Shown piece by piece: positions 19,531 to 33,820 of a stretch of DNA of 60,180 nucleotides. This DNA is from Guptibacillus algicola (GTDB taxonomy: Bacteria; Bacillota; Bacilli; Bacillales; Guptibacillaceae). The notes below the pieces were generated by a model that was given only the letters and a program-made list of their open reading frames with translations, made no database searches and was not told where the DNA came from. The position numbers and the translations under genes are program-made. The stretch lies in assembly GCF_020171805.1 (NCBI RefSeq), contig NZ_JAIVAF010000008.1:1-60180 (forward strand), written 5' to 3'. Position 1 is the stretch's first letter; each line of letters begins with the position of its first letter.

Positions 19531-19573
19531 AACGTCCTGCGCACCTCCTTACAAGGCATCTATTTTCAAACGA

Positions 19574-19942
19574 TTAAAGAACTTCTGGAGCTAGAGATAC
19601 GATTTTCATGTACTGGTTGTCACGAAGTTCACGAGCAACCGGTCCGAAAATACGAGTTCCGCGTGGTCCTTTGTCATCACGGATTACTACCGCAGCGTTT
19701 TCGTCGAATTTGATGTAAGAACCATCTGGACGACGAACTCCGCTTTTACTGCGTACAATAACAGCTCTAACAACTTCACCCTTCTTAACAACGCCACCAG
19801 GTGTTGCCTGTTTCACCGAACACACAATTACGTCACCGATGTTAGCTGTCTTACGACCAGTACCACCGAGAACCTTAATGCATTGCAACACACGAGCACC
19901 AGAGTTGTCTGCAGATTTCAAACGAGATTCCTGTTGAATCAT
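19574..19942 (-). CDS. rplN: Ribosomal protein L14
   Basis: 122 residues, [19 protein letters not shown] start and APEVL end, the exact family length. At the 30S-50S interface (bridge B8). GGGAGG upstream. Confidence 0.98.
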   Translation of the reverse strand: MIQQESRLKSADNSGARVLQCIKVLGGTGRKTANIGDVIVCSVKQATPGGVVKKGEVVRAVIVRSKSGVRRPDGSYIKFDENAAVVIRDDKGPRGTRIFGPVARELRDNQYMKIVSLAPEVL

Positions 19943-19987
19943 TTAGATAGACCTCCCTTCGGACATGAGTAAATGATCCGAGTTCAT

Positions 19988-20251
19988 TTAGATAATTACT
20001 GCTTCTTCAACAACCTCAACAAGACGGAAACGCTTGTCTTTAGATAGTGGACGAGTTTCCATAATACGAACTACGTCGTTGATCTTTGCAGAGTTGTTTT
20101 CATCATGCGCTTTAAACTTCTTAGAGTATTTCACGCGTTTGCCGTATAGTGGGTGCATTTTATAAGTCTCGACCATAACAGTGATTGTTTTATCCATTTT
20201 GTCTGAGACAACACGACCAACGTATACTTTGCGATTATTGCGTTCGCTCAT
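19988..20251 (-). CDS. rpsQ: Ribosomal protein S17
   Basis: 87 residues, OB-fold 16S-binding protein, [17 protein letters not shown] near the N-terminus and [14 protein letters not shown] at the end. Between rpmC and rplN. Confidence 0.98.
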   Translation of the reverse strand: MSERNNRKVYVGRVVSDKMDKTITVMVETYKMHPLYGKRVKYSKKFKAHDENNSAKINDVVRIMETRPLSKDKRFRLVEVVEEAVII

Positions 20252-20271
20252 TTCGCAAACCTCCCCTCATA

Positions 20272-20902
<631 letters not shown>

Positions 20903-21562
20903 TTATTTTCCCCCTTCCTCTTTTTGCGTTCCTTTCGTTGGAAGGACTTCACCACGGTAGATCCAAATCTTCACACCAAGCTTACCATACGTAGTATCTG
21001 CTTCTGCAGTACCATAGTCGATGTCAGCACGAAGTGTGTGAAGAGGCACAGTACCTTCACTGTATGATTCAGAACGAGCAATATCTGCACCATTTAGGCG
21101 TCCAGATACTTCAGTTTTAATACCTTTTGCACCAGCTCTCATCGCACGTTGAATTGTTTGCTTCATAGCACGACGGAATGAGATGCGGTTTTCAAGTTGA
21201 CGAGCGATGTTTTCAGCAACTAGAGTTGCGTCGATGTCAGCTTGCTTGATTTCGAAAATGTTAACGTGAACTCGTTTGCCTGTTAGTTCTGTAAGAGACT
21301 TACGAAGAGACTCAACTTCAGAACCACCTTTACCGATCACCATACCAGGCTTAGCAGTTTTCACTGTTACGTTTACTCGGTTTGCTGCACGCTCGATTTC
21401 AACAGCTGAAACAGATGCATCTTTCAAGCGCTTTTGAATATATTCACGAATTTTAATATCTTCGTGTAAAAGGTCAGCGTAATCTTTGTCTGCGTACCAT
21501 TTAGACTCCCAATCACGGATAACGCCAATTCGAAGTCCTACTGGATTAACTTTTTGACCCAC
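20903..21562 (-). CDS. rpsC: Ribosomal protein S3
   Basis: 219 residues. The KH domain has the GXXG loop in [15 protein letters not shown]; the C-terminal domain has the [20 protein letters not shown] signature. Lines the mRNA entry channel. Separated from rplV by 3 bp. Confidence 0.98.
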   Translation of the reverse strand: MGQKVNPVGLRIGVIRDWESKWYADKDYADLLHEDIKIREYIQKRLKDASVSAVEIERAANRVNVTVKTAKPGMVIGKGGSEVESLRKSLTELTGKRVHVNIFEIKQADIDATLVAENIARQLENRISFRRAMKQTIQRAMRAGAKGIKTEVSGRLNGADIARSESYSEGTVPLHTLRADIDYGTAEADTTYGKLGVKIWIYRGEVLPTKGTQKEEGGK

Positions 21563-21565
21563 TCG

Positions 21566-21907
21566 TTATCCCTCCTTCTTTTCTGATACCACTACTGTGA
21601 TATGGCTAGTGCGCTTGTTAATACGGCTAGCACGACCCATAGCACGTGGGCGGAAACGTTTCATTGTTACTCCTTCGTCTACAAACACTTGAGCAACCGT
21701 AAGATCGTTCGGCTCTAGTTCAAGATTGTGTTCTGCGTTTGCAATAGCAGAATTAAGCACTTTCTCGACTACTGGAGAAGCAGCTTTGTTTGTGTTGCGA
21801 AGAATGGCAATAGCTTCACCAACTTGCTTTCCCCGAATGAGATCTACGACTAAGCGTGCTTTACGAGGAGCAATACGCACGTGTTTTGCAACAGCTTTAG
21901 CTTGCAT
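21566..21907 (-). CDS. rplV: Ribosomal protein L22
   Basis: 113 residues. The beta-hairpin that lines the exit tunnel reads [20 protein letters not shown], without the insertions or deletions linked to macrolide resistance. Between rpsS and rpsC. Confidence 0.98.
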   Translation of the reverse strand: MQAKAVAKHVRIAPRKARLVVDLIRGKQVGEAIAILRNTNKAASPVVEKVLNSAIANAEHNLELEPNDLTVAQVFVDEGVTMKRFRPRAMGRASRINKRTSHITVVVSEKKEG

Positions 21908-21927
21908 TCGTTGTACCTCCCCTCAAT

Positions 21928-22206
21928 TTAACGTCTAGTTTTTTTATCATCTGCAGCATGCCCGCGATAAGTGCGAGACGGAGCAAATTCACCAAGCTTG
22001 TGACCGACCATGTCTTCAGTTACATAAACCGGTACGTGCTTGCGTCCATCGTATACTGCGAAAGTATGTCCAATAAACTCTGGGAATACTGTTGAACGAC
22101 GAGACCAAGTTTTAATAACTTTTTTGTCGTTCTTTTCATTTAAGTCTTCGACCTTCTTCATTAAATGATCGTCGACAAAAGGTCCTTTTTTCAAACTACG
22201 ACCCAT
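21928..22206 (-). CDS. rpsS: Ribosomal protein S19
   Basis: 92 residues; 30S head protein. Begins [18 protein letters not shown], with the [20 protein letters not shown] core and the [13 protein letters not shown] motif. GGGAGG upstream. Confidence 0.98.
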   Translation of the reverse strand: MGRSLKKGPFVDDHLMKKVEDLNEKNDKKVIKTWSRRSTVFPEFIGHTFAVYDGRKHVPVYVTEDMVGHKLGEFAPSRTYRGHAADDKKTRR

Positions 22207-22263
22207 TTGTGAACCTCCCTTGTTGATTAAGCTACGGCCCCTTGGAACCGTAGGTTAATCGCA

Positions 22264-23103
22264 TTATTTTTTCTTCTTCTTACGACGGCGTACGATGTAC
22301 TTGTCGGTATCTTTGTTTTTCTTACGTGTTTTGAAACCAAGTGTTGGTTTGCCCCATGGTGACATTGGTGATTTACGTCCGATCGGCGCACGACCTTCAC
22401 CACCACCGTGTGGGTGATCGACTGGGTTCATTACAGAACCACGAACTGTAGGACGGATACCCATCCAACGAGAGCGTCCAGCTTTACCAACGTTAATTAG
22501 TTCATGTTCAAGGTTACCAACTTGACCAATTGTAGCACGGCAAGTAGAAAGAATCATACGAGTTTCTCCTGAACGAAGACGCACAAGTACGTATTTACCC
22601 TCTTTACCTAGTAGCTGAGCTTCTGCACCAGCAGAACGTACTAGTTGTCCACCGCGACCTGGTTTAAGTTCGATGTTATGAATTGTTGTACCAACTGGAA
22701 TGTTGATTAGTGGAAGAGCGTTTCCTACTTTAATGTCAGCTTCTGGGCCAGACATAATTTCAGTTCCTACTTTAAATCCTTTCGGAGCAAGAATGTAACG
22801 CTTTTCTCCATCAGCATAGTTGATTAGAGCGATGTTAGCAGAACGGTTTGGATCGTATTCGATTGTAGCAACGCGTCCTGGTATTCCATCTTTGTCTCGT
22901 TTAAAGTCGATAACACGGTATTTACGTTTATGACCGCCACCTTGGTGACGAACAGTCATACGACCTTGGCTGTTACGTCCGCCTTTCTTGTGAAGCGGCG
23001 TAAGCAACGATTTTTCCGGCTGGTCTGTAGTGATCTCAGCAAAGTCAGATACTGACATACCACGACGACCGTTAGTGGTCGGTTTATACTTTTTAATCGC
23101 CAT
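22264..23103 (-). CDS. rplB: Ribosomal protein L2
   Basis: 279 residues. Needed for subunit association and peptidyl transfer. The conserved histidine loop reads [15 protein letters not shown]; the basic tail ends RRRKKKKK. The ATG at 23103 was chosen because GGAGGG is 9 nt away; the ATG at 23109 is only 3 nt from it. Confidence 0.98.
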   Translation of the reverse strand: MAIKKYKPTTNGRRGMSVSDFAEITTDQPEKSLLTPLHKKGGRNSQGRMTVRHQGGGHKRKYRVIDFKRDKDGIPGRVATIEYDPNRSANIALINYADGEKRYILAPKGFKVGTEIMSGPEADIKVGNALPLINIPVGTTIHNIELKPGRGGQLVRSAGAEAQLLGKEGKYVLVRLRSGETRMILSTCRATIGQVGNLEHELINVGKAGRSRWMGIRPTVRGSVMNPVDHPHGGGEGRAPIGRKSPMSPWGKPTLGFKTRKKNKDTDKYIVRRRKKKKK

Positions 23104-23130
23104 TCTCATTTCCCTCCTTCACAATTGTTC

Positions 23131-23415
23131 TTAGCCTTCAAAGAAGTCCAATTCTTTGCTATCCGGTGTAAGCGTCACGATAGCTTTTTTACGACGTGGT
23201 GTGAATCCGCTGTGGCGGCCAACACGTTTCTTTTTACCCATATAATTCTGAGTGTTTACTCCAGCAACTTTAACTCCGAAGATTTCTTCTAGAGCACTCT
23301 TGATTTGAGTTTTGTTAGCACGAGTATCAACTTCGAACGTATATTTTTTGTCTGCCATTACGTCTGTAGTAGCTTCAGTAATAACGGGGCGCTTAATGAT
23401 GTCACGAGCGTTCAT
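23131..23415 (-). CDS. rplW: Ribosomal protein L23
   Basis: 94 residues; exit-tunnel docking site for trigger factor and SRP. Has [18 protein letters not shown] and the [19 protein letters not shown] extension. One-base overlap with rplD. Confidence 0.98.
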   Translation of the reverse strand: MNARDIIKRPVITEATTDVMADKKYTFEVDTRANKTQIKSALEEIFGVKVAGVNTQNYMGKKKRVGRHSGFTPRRKKAIVTLTPDSKELDFFEG

Positions 23416-24038
23416 TACGCTAGCACCTCCTCTACTTTTTCCAAAGCGTCTTTTGTCATAACTAGTTTATCAGCTTTAAGGACATCAAGGATATTGATTC
23501 CAGCTGAAGTTACAACAGTAACACCAGGAATATTACGTGCAGATAATGCAACTGCTTCGTTATAGTCACCTGTAACGATTAGTGTTTTGCTATCTGCTGA
23601 AAGATTTGAAAGTACTGATACCATTTCTTTTGTTTTTGGAGCATCAAAAGAAAGGCTGTCCACAGCTACAAAGTTTTCTTCTTGTACTTTAGAAGACAAT
23701 GCGGACTTGATCGCCAAACGACGAACTTTTTTAGGTAGCTTGTAAGAATAGCTTCTTGGTGTTGGACCAAATACTACTCCACCGCCAACCCATTGTGGTG
23801 AACGGATTGAGCCCTGACGAGCACGACCTGTTCCTTTTTGGCGCCATGGTTTAGCTCCACCACCGCGTACTTCTGAACGATTTTTTACGTCATGGTTACC
23901 TTGACGCAAAGATGCTTGCTGCATGATTACCGCATCATACATAACACTTTCGTTTGGTTCGATTCCGAAGATCGCTTCAGCGAGTTCTACATCGCCGACC
24001 TGTGCTCCGGATTGGTTGAACATTGTTACTTTAGGCAC
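23415..24038 (-). CDS. rplD: Ribosomal protein L4
   Basis: 207 residues. The tunnel-lining loop reads [20 protein letters not shown], intact. In E. coli L4 represses the S10 operon; whether that happens here is unknown. Between rplC and rplW. Confidence 0.98.
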   Translation of the reverse strand: MPKVTMFNQSGAQVGDVELAEAIFGIEPNESVMYDAVIMQQASLRQGNHDVKNRSEVRGGGAKPWRQKGTGRARQGSIRSPQWVGGGVVFGPTPRSYSYKLPKKVRRLAIKSALSSKVQEENFVAVDSLSFDAPKTKEMVSVLSNLSADSKTLIVTGDYNEAVALSARNIPGVTVVTSAGINILDVLKADKLVMTKDALEKVEEVLA

Positions 24039-24055
24039 TTGGATATCCTCCCTTC

Positions 24056-24691
24056 TTACTTAGCTTCTTGTGCTTTATTTGCACTTTGGATAGTCACATA
24101 GCTCTTCTTAGCTCCAGGTACGTTCCCTTTTACTAGAAGTAGATTACGTTCAGTATCAACTTTAACAATTTCAAGGTTTTGAACTGTTACACGTTCGCCA
24201 CCCATACGTCCAGGTAGAAGTTTACCTTTCATTACGCGCATCGGATCGATTGGACCCATAGCACCAGGACGACGGTGGTAACGAGAACCGTGAGTCATTG
24301 GTCCGCGAGATTGGTTGTGGCGCTTGATCGCACCTTGGAAACCTTTCCCTTTAGACGTACCAGTTACATCAACTACGTCACCTTCGTTAAAGATATCAAC
24401 TTTGACTTCCTGACCAATTTCGTAACTACCTTCAGCGTTACGAATTTCCTTCACGAAGCGCTTAGGTGTAGTGCTCGCTTTTGTAGCATGGCCTTCTTCA
24501 GGCTTGTTGTAACGAGACTTCTTTTTGTCAGCAAATCCGATCTGGATTGCTTCATATCCGTCTGTGTCAACAACTTTCTTTTGAAGAACAACGTTAGGTT
24601 CTGCTTCAACCACAGTTACCGGAATGATATCACCGTTGTCAGCAAAGATTTGAGTCATGCCTACTTTTCTTCCTAAGATTCCTTTGGTCAT
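24056..24691 (-). CDS. rplC: Ribosomal protein L3
   Basis: 211 residues; early 23S assembly protein with a long loop reaching the peptidyl transferase centre ([18 protein letters not shown]). Begins [16 protein letters not shown]. Follows rpsJ by 48 bp. Confidence 0.98.
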   Translation of the reverse strand: MTKGILGRKVGMTQIFADNGDIIPVTVVEAEPNVVLQKKVVDTDGYEAIQIGFADKKKSRYNKPEEGHATKASTTPKRFVKEIRNAEGSYEIGQEVKVDIFNEGDVVDVTGTSKGKGFQGAIKRHNQSRGPMTHGSRYHRRPGAMGPIDPMRVMKGKLLPGRMGGERVTVQNLEIVKVDTERNLLLVKGNVPGAKKSYVTIQSANKAQEAK

Positions 24692-24739
24692 TAGTCACAC
24701 CTCCTAAATGTGTTTTTATAAGATTTATATAGCGTTCTA

Positions 24740-25182
<443 letters not shown>

Positions 25183-25211
25183 ATTATACTAAAACCGCAC
25201 TAGATATGCAA
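25183..25211 (-). promoter_or_regulatory. S10 operon promoter, proximal
   Basis: -35 TTGCAT (25206-25211), 17-bp spacer, perfect -10 TATAAT (25183-25188). Confidence 0.8.
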
Positions 25212-25255
25212 GGCTTTTGTCTAGATGAATAATACGTCGATCGCACACTTTTAAT

Positions 25256-25284
25256 ATTATAACGGGCGACTTCGAAAAATGCAA
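25256..25284 (-). promoter_or_regulatory. S10 operon promoter, distal
   Basis: -35 TTGCAT (25279-25284), 17-bp spacer, perfect -10 TATAAT (25256-25261). Lies 73 bp upstream of the proximal promoter and downstream of the tuf terminator. Confidence 0.78.
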
Positions 25285-25311
25285 GCTACTCTGGTATTTT
25301 CACAATATTTC

Positions 25312-25346
25312 ATATAAAAAAGCACCCGGTGTTATCCGGGTGCTTT
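25312..25346 (-). terminator. Terminator of tuf
   Basis: Perfect 11-bp stem AAAGCACCCGG / CCGGGTGCTTT with a 6-nt loop and a minus-strand T tract, 13 nt after the tuf stop codon. Confidence 0.92.
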
Positions 25347-25359
25347 AAGGTTATCGATA

Positions 25360-26550
<1,191 letters not shown>

Positions 26551-26590
26551 TAGTGTTTCCTCCTTTAATTACCAAAGAATTATCTATGCC

Positions 26591-26628
26591 AAGATAGGCG
26601 TATGAATCAAATAATTCTCGCCTATCTT
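26591..26628 (-). repeat. Inverted repeat between fusA and tuf
   Basis: AAGATAGGCG (26591-26600) and CGCCTATCTT (26619-26628) form a perfect 10-bp stem with an 18-nt loop in the 107-bp fusA-tuf spacer. No T tract follows on the minus strand, so it is not a standard terminator; processing or stability are possibilities. Confidence 0.65.
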
Positions 26629-26657
26629 AGATTACAACAAATCTTGATTTGCTACAA

Positions 26658-28736
<2,079 letters not shown>

Positions 28737-28786
28737 TAGTATTTCTCCTTCCTTTTATAAAGATAGTAGTTTGATTTAACTGGTGA

Positions 28787-29257
28787 TTACCAGCGGTAGT
28801 GAGCAAACGCTTTGTTTGCTTCTGCCATTTTGTGCATTTCTTCGCGCTTCTTAACAGAAGCACCAGTGTTGTTAGCTGCATCCATAATTTCGTATGCTAG
28901 TCTTTCTACCATTGTCTTTTCACCGCGAAGACGGGAATAGTTAACAAGGTAACGAAGTCCTAGAGTTGTACGACGGTCTGGACGAACCTCAACCGGTACC
29001 TGGTAGTTAGCACCACCAACACGACGAGCGCGTACTTCTAGTACTGGCATTACGTTCTTCAACGCTTGATCAAACACTTCCATAGCTTCCGTGTTTGTAC
29101 GCTCCTGAATAAGATCGAATGCTTTGTAAAGAACTTGTTGAGCTTTACCTTTTTGACCATCTTTCATAAGACGGTTGATTAGGCGAGTTACAAGCTTGGA
29201 TTTGTAAATTGGATCTGGTAATACGTCGCGACGTTCTACTGGACCTTTACGTGGCAT
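28787..29257 (-). CDS. rpsG: Ribosomal protein S7
   Basis: 156 residues; nucleates 30S head assembly and contacts E-site tRNA. Begins [18 protein letters not shown]; the beta-hairpin region [19 protein letters not shown] is intact. 38 bp after rpsL. Confidence 0.98.
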   Translation of the reverse strand: MPRKGPVERRDVLPDPIYKSKLVTRLINRLMKDGQKGKAQQVLYKAFDLIQERTNTEAMEVFDQALKNVMPVLEVRARRVGGANYQVPVEVRPDRRTTLGLRYLVNYSRLRGEKTMVERLAYEIMDAANNTGASVKKREEMHKMAEANKAFAHYRW

Positions 29258-29295
29258 GGGAAAACCCCCTTTCTGATTTGTTGTTAAAGAAGTTA

Positions 29296-29769
<474 letters not shown>

Positions 29770-29790
29770 TCATGTATAGATAAAAGGAAA

Positions 29791-29828
29791 GTTTTTGTCG
29801 GACAGTTAATACTGAACCAGACAAAAAC
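29791..29828 (-). repeat. Hairpin between rplGB and rpsL
   Basis: GTTTTTGTC (29791-29799) pairs with GACAAAAAC (29820-29828), 9 bp perfect, with an inner CAGT/ACTG stem. It starts a few bases after the rplGB stop. The minus strand continues TTTCCTTTTAT, so weak termination or processing is possible. Confidence 0.6.
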
Positions 29829-29830
29829 GG

Positions 29831-30079
29831 TTATGCTTTTATCGTAACTGTTGCCGCCCCTACTTCGATGCCGCATGCCTTGCCAAGTTTCTTCATTGAA
29901 TCAACCCGGTGTATAGGAATGCTCTTCTCTTTAGCGAGAGCAACAACCTTAGAAGTAACCCTGCGATCAGCGTCGTCAGCAACAAATACTTCCTTCGCTT
30001 CCCCAATCTGGAGGGCCTTTAGAGTTTGTTTCGTCCCGATTATTAATTCCTCTGCCTGTGATACTTTTTCATAAGACAA
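29831..30079 (-). CDS. rplGB: L7Ae-family ribosomal protein (YbxF/L7Ae-like)
   Basis: 82 residues with the L7Ae signature [19 protein letters not shown]. subtilis YbxF binds kink-turn RNA and associates with ribosomes. Start is TTG at 30079 ([11 protein letters not shown]) about 8 nt after GGAGG; an upstream TTG at 30094 overlaps that site. First gene of the str-type operon behind a strong promoter. Confidence 0.93.
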   Translation of the reverse strand: MSYEKVSQAEELIIGTKQTLKALQIGEAKEVFVADDADRRVTSKVVALAKEKSIPIHRVDSMKKLGKACGIEVGAATVTIKA

Positions 30080-30124
30080 GTATATATCCTCCAAAGCAAC
30101 AGGATTATCGGGAGCACCTTGGAT

Positions 30125-30153
30125 ATAATATCACCCTGCACTCCCGATGTCAA
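30125..30153 (-). promoter_or_regulatory. Sigma-A promoter of rplGB-rpsL-rpsG-fusA-tuf
   Basis: Perfect -35 TTGACA (30148-30153), 17-bp spacer, -10 TATTAT (30125-30130), directly after rpoC. An 8-bp inverted repeat (ATCGGGAG / CTCCCGAT, 30107-30148) is centred on the -10 box. Confidence 0.85.
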
Positions 30154-30164
30154 CACTTCCCTGT

Positions 30165-33100
30165 TTATTCTTGATTCACTAAAGCACTTTCGTCTTGCTC
30201 AAGATGTTCTGTTGCTTCTTGTGCTTCACCAGCAACATTGATCCTGCGGTAACGCTGCATACCAGTACCTGCCGGAACAAGTTTACCGATAATAACGTTC
30301 TCCTTAAGACCAAGAAGTTCGTCACGTTTACCTTTTATCGCAGCATCAGTTAGGACACGAGTTGTCTCCTGGAAGGATGCAGCTGATAGGAAGGATTCAG
30401 TTTCAAGAGATGCTTTCGTAATTCCGAGAAGAACCGGACGTCCTGTAGCAGGCAATCCGCCCTTAACAAGAACTCTTCTATTAACATCTTTGAATTGGTG
30501 GATGTCAACGAGTGATCCAGGAAGTACTTCAGTATCTCCTGCATCAATAACGCGAATCTTACGCATCATTTGACGAACCATTACCTCAACGTGCTTATCA
30601 CCGATTTCAACACCCTGCATACGATAAACCTTCTGCACCTCTGCTAGGAGGTATTCTTGTACGCCGTCGATACCGCTGATCGTTAGAAGTTGCTTAGGAT
30701 CAATTGAACCTTCAGTTAGAGCTTGGCCAGCCTGAACCACATCGCCTACTCCTACTTTTAGTCGTGCACCATAAGGGACTGGGTAATTACGTGTCTCGGT
30801 TTCACCTTGAACAACGATTTCTTTCTTGTCCTTAACTTCAGCCATATCGATGACAGTTCCGTCAAGTTCAGAAATAACAGCCTGACCTTTTGGATTACGA
30901 GCTTCAAATAGTTCTTGGATACGTGGTAGACCTTGAGTGATATCGTCTCCGGCAACCCCACCTGTGTGGAATGTACGCATCGTCAACTGTGTACCTGGCT
31001 CACCGATTGATTGTGCAGCGATGATTCCTACTGCTTCTCCAACCTCTACGCGAGTACCGGTTGCAAGGTTGCGACCGTAACATTTCTTACATACGCCGTG
31101 ACGTGTGCTACATGTGAAGGCAGAGCGGATATAAACATCCTCGATACCAGCTTCAACAATTGCAGCAGCAATATCTTCAGTAATAAGAGAGTTCTTCTCT
31201 ACAAGTACTTCATTTGTTTCAGGGTGTTTTACTTTCTTGAACGCTACACGTCCAACAAGTCGATCAAACAGCCCTTCAATCAATTCGTTTCCGTTCTTAA
31301 TCGCACTAACCTCAAGTCCACGGTCTGTTCCACAGTCATCTTCGCGTACGATAACGTCCTGTGCAACATCAACAAGTCGACGTGTTAGGTAACCTGAGTC
31401 AGCCGTCTTAAGTGCTGTATCGGCAAGACCTTTACGAGCTCCGTGAGTGGAGATAAAGTATTCTAGTACCGTTAGACCTTCTCGGAAACTGGATTTGATT
31501 GGAAGTTCGATGATTTGTCCAGATGGATTGGCCATCAAACCACGCATACCAGCTAACTGTGTGAAGTTAGACGCGTTACCACGAGCTCCTGAATCACTCA
31601 TCATAAAGATTGGGTTATCAGTTTCAAGAGTTTTCATTAGCTTCTCCTGGATGCGGTCTTTTGCTGCACTCCAGATTGAGATAACACGATCATAGCGTTC
31701 ATCATCAGTGATAAGTCCACGACGGAACTGCTTGAGTACTTTTTCTACTTTTTCCTCAGCTTCAGCTACGATTTCTTGTTTCTCAGCAAGTACTACAACG
31801 TCAGATACACCAACTGTAATACCAGCTTTTGTTGAATATTTGAATCCAAGGTCCTTCATACGGTCTAGCATGCGTGATGTTTCCGTTACTTTGAAACGCT
31901 TGAATACTTCGGCAATGATCTTACCAAGTATGCCTTTCTTAAACGGAGTAATCATCTCACGCTTCGCGATTTCTTCTTTCACATTTACACCATGTGGAAG
32001 GAAGTACCTTTCTGGTGTTGCTATTTCAAGGTTAGTAGTCGTTGGTTCGTTAATGTACGGGAACGACTCTGGTAGGATCTCGTTAAAGATCAGCTTACCA
32101 ACCGTTGTAACTAACAACTGTTTATTCTGCTCTTCAGTGAATGCAGATTTATTAAGAGAAGCAGCAGGGATTGCAACACGTGAATGAAGATGTACATATC
32201 CATTCTGGTATGCGATCAGCGCTTCGTTTGTATCTTTAAATACAGAACCTTCTCCAATTGCTCCTTCACGTTCCATAGTTAGGTAGTAGTTACCAAGAAC
32301 CATATCCTGTGATGGCGTAACAACTGGTTTACCATCTTTCGGGTTAAGAATGTTCTGTGCTGCAAGCATCAAGATACGTGCTTCAGCTTGAGCCTCTGCA
32401 GAAAGTGGAACGTGAACTGCCATTTGGTCACCATCAAAGTCAGCGTTATATGCTGTACAAACGAGTGGGTGAAGGCGAATCGCGCGTCCTTCTACAAGAA
32501 TCGGTTCAAACGCCTGGATACCAAGACGGTGAAGGGTAGGTGCTCGGTTAAGAAGAACTGGATGTTCTTTAATAACGTTTTCGAGTACGTCCCAAACTTC
32601 AGGATGAACCTTTTCAACTTTACGCTTAGCGCTCTTAATGTTGTGAGCAAGGCCTTTTGACACAAGCTCCTTCATCACGAATGGCTTGAATAGCTCAAGA
32701 GCCATTTCTTTTGGTAGACCACACTGATACATCTTTAAGTGTGGACCTACAACGATAACGGAACGACCTGAATAGTCAACACGCTTACCAAGAAGGTTTT
32801 GACGGAAACGTCCCTGCTTACCTTTAAGCATGTGAGAAAGAGACTTCAATGGACGGTTACCAGGACCTGTAACAGGTCGGCCACGACGACCATTGTCAAT
32901 AAGTGCATCTACTGCTTCTTGCAACATGCGCTTTTCGTTTTGAACAATGATGCTTGGTGCGCCAAGATCTAATAGACGCTTCAAGCGATTGTTACGATTA
33001 ATCACACGACGATATAGATCGTTAAGATCTGATGTCGCAAAACGGCCACCATCAAGCTGAACCATCGGGCGAAGTTCTGGAGGAATAACCGGTAGAACAT

Positions 33101-33785
33101 CTAGGATCATCCATGCCGGGTTATTACCTGATCCACGGAACGCTTCAAGTACTTCAAGACGCTTGATAGCTCGCGTTCTACGCTGTCCTTGTGCTGTTTT
33201 AAGCTCTTCTTTCAAAACATCTACTTCTTTATCGAGGTCGATGTCAAACAACAATTTGCGGATTGCTTCCGCACCCATTTCTGCTGAGAAAGTCTTTCCG
33301 TACTTCTCGCGATACGCACGATATTCTTTCTCTGAAAGAAGTTGCTTCTTCTCTAGTGGCGTGTCCCCTGCTTCCGTGACAACGTAAGAAGCAAAGTAAA
33401 TGACCTCTTCAAGTGCGCGTGGAGACATGTCAAGAACAAGTCCCATACGACTTGGAATCCCTTTAAAGTACCAGATGTGGGAGACAGGGGCAGCAAGCTC
33501 GATGTGCCCCATTCTCTCACGACGGACCTTTGCGCGTGTTACTTCAACTCCACAGCGGTCACAAACAACTCCTTTATAACGGATTCGTTTGTATTTCCCA
33601 CAGTGACATTCCCAGTCCTTTGTAGGTCCGAAAATACGCTCACAGAAAAGTCCATCTTTCTCTGGCTTTAAGGTACGGTAGTTAATGGTTTCTGGCTTTT
33701 TCACTTCTCCTTTTGACCAGGAGCGAATTTTATTCGGTGACGCCAGACCGATTTTCATATACTCAAATTTATTGACATCTATCAA
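30165..33785 (-). CDS. rpoC: RNA polymerase beta' subunit
   Basis: 1206 residues. N-terminal zinc-binding domain CHCGKY...CDRCG, active-site magnesium loop [12 protein letters not shown], second zinc site with CGTDRG and [11 protein letters not shown], and trigger-loop region [20 protein letters not shown]. No large lineage insertion is apparent. Start is TTG at 33785 ([13 protein letters not shown]) with GGGAGGTAGG upstream. 35 bp after rpoB. Confidence 0.98.
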   Translation of the reverse strand: MIDVNKFEYMKIGLASPNKIRSWSKGEVKKPETINYRTLKPEKDGLFCERIFGPTKDWECHCGKYKRIRYKGVVCDRCGVEVTRAKVRRERMGHIELAAPVSHIWYFKGIPSRMGLVLDMSPRALEEVIYFASYVVTEAGDTPLEKKQLLSEKEYRAYREKYGKTFSAEMGAEAIRKLLFDIDLDKEVDVLKEELKTAQGQRRTRAIKRLEVLEAFRGSGNNPAWMILDVLPVIPPELRPMVQLDGGRFATSDLNDLYRRVINRNNRLKRLLDLGAPSIIVQNEKRMLQEAVDALIDNGRRGRPVTGPGNRPLKSLSHMLKGKQGRFRQNLLGKRVDYSGRSVIVVGPHLKMYQCGLPKEMALELFKPFVMKELVSKGLAHNIKSAKRKVEKVHPEVWDVLENVIKEHPVLLNRAPTLHRLGIQAFEPILVEGRAIRLHPLVCTAYNADFDGDQMAVHVPLSAEAQAEARILMLAAQNILNPKDGKPVVTPSQDMVLGNYYLTMEREGAIGEGSVFKDTNEALIAYQNGYVHLHSRVAIPAASLNKSAFTEEQNKQLLVTTVGKLIFNEILPESFPYINEPTTTNLEIATPERYFLPHGVNVKEEIAKREMITPFKKGILGKIIAEVFKRFKVTETSRMLDRMKDLGFKYSTKAGITVGVSDVVVLAEKQEIVAEAEEKVEKVLKQFRRGLITDDERYDRVISIWSAAKDRIQEKLMKTLETDNPIFMMSDSGARGNASNFTQLAGMRGLMANPSGQIIELPIKSSFREGLTVLEYFISTHGARKGLADTALKTADSGYLTRRLVDVAQDVIVREDDCGTDRGLEVSAIKNGNELIEGLFDRLVGRVAFKKVKHPETNEVLVEKNSLITEDIAAAIVEAGIEDVYIRSAFTCSTRHGVCKKCYGRNLATGTRVEVGEAVGIIAAQSIGEPGTQLTMRTFHTGGVAGDDITQGLPRIQELFEARNPKGQAVISELDGTVIDMAEVKDKKEIVVQGETETRNYPVPYGARLKVGVGDVVQAGQALTEGSIDPKQLLTISGIDGVQEYLLAEVQKVYRMQGVEIGDKHVEVMVRQMMRKIRVIDAGDTEVLPGSLVDIHQFKDVNRRVLVKGGLPATGRPVLLGITKASLETESFLSAASFQETTRVLTDAAIKGKRDELLGLKENVIIGKLVPAGTGMQRYRRINVAGEAQEATEHLEQDESALVNQE

Positions 33786-33820
33786 GGGGCCTACCTCCCT
33801 TTAGAATTCAGGTTTAACCC

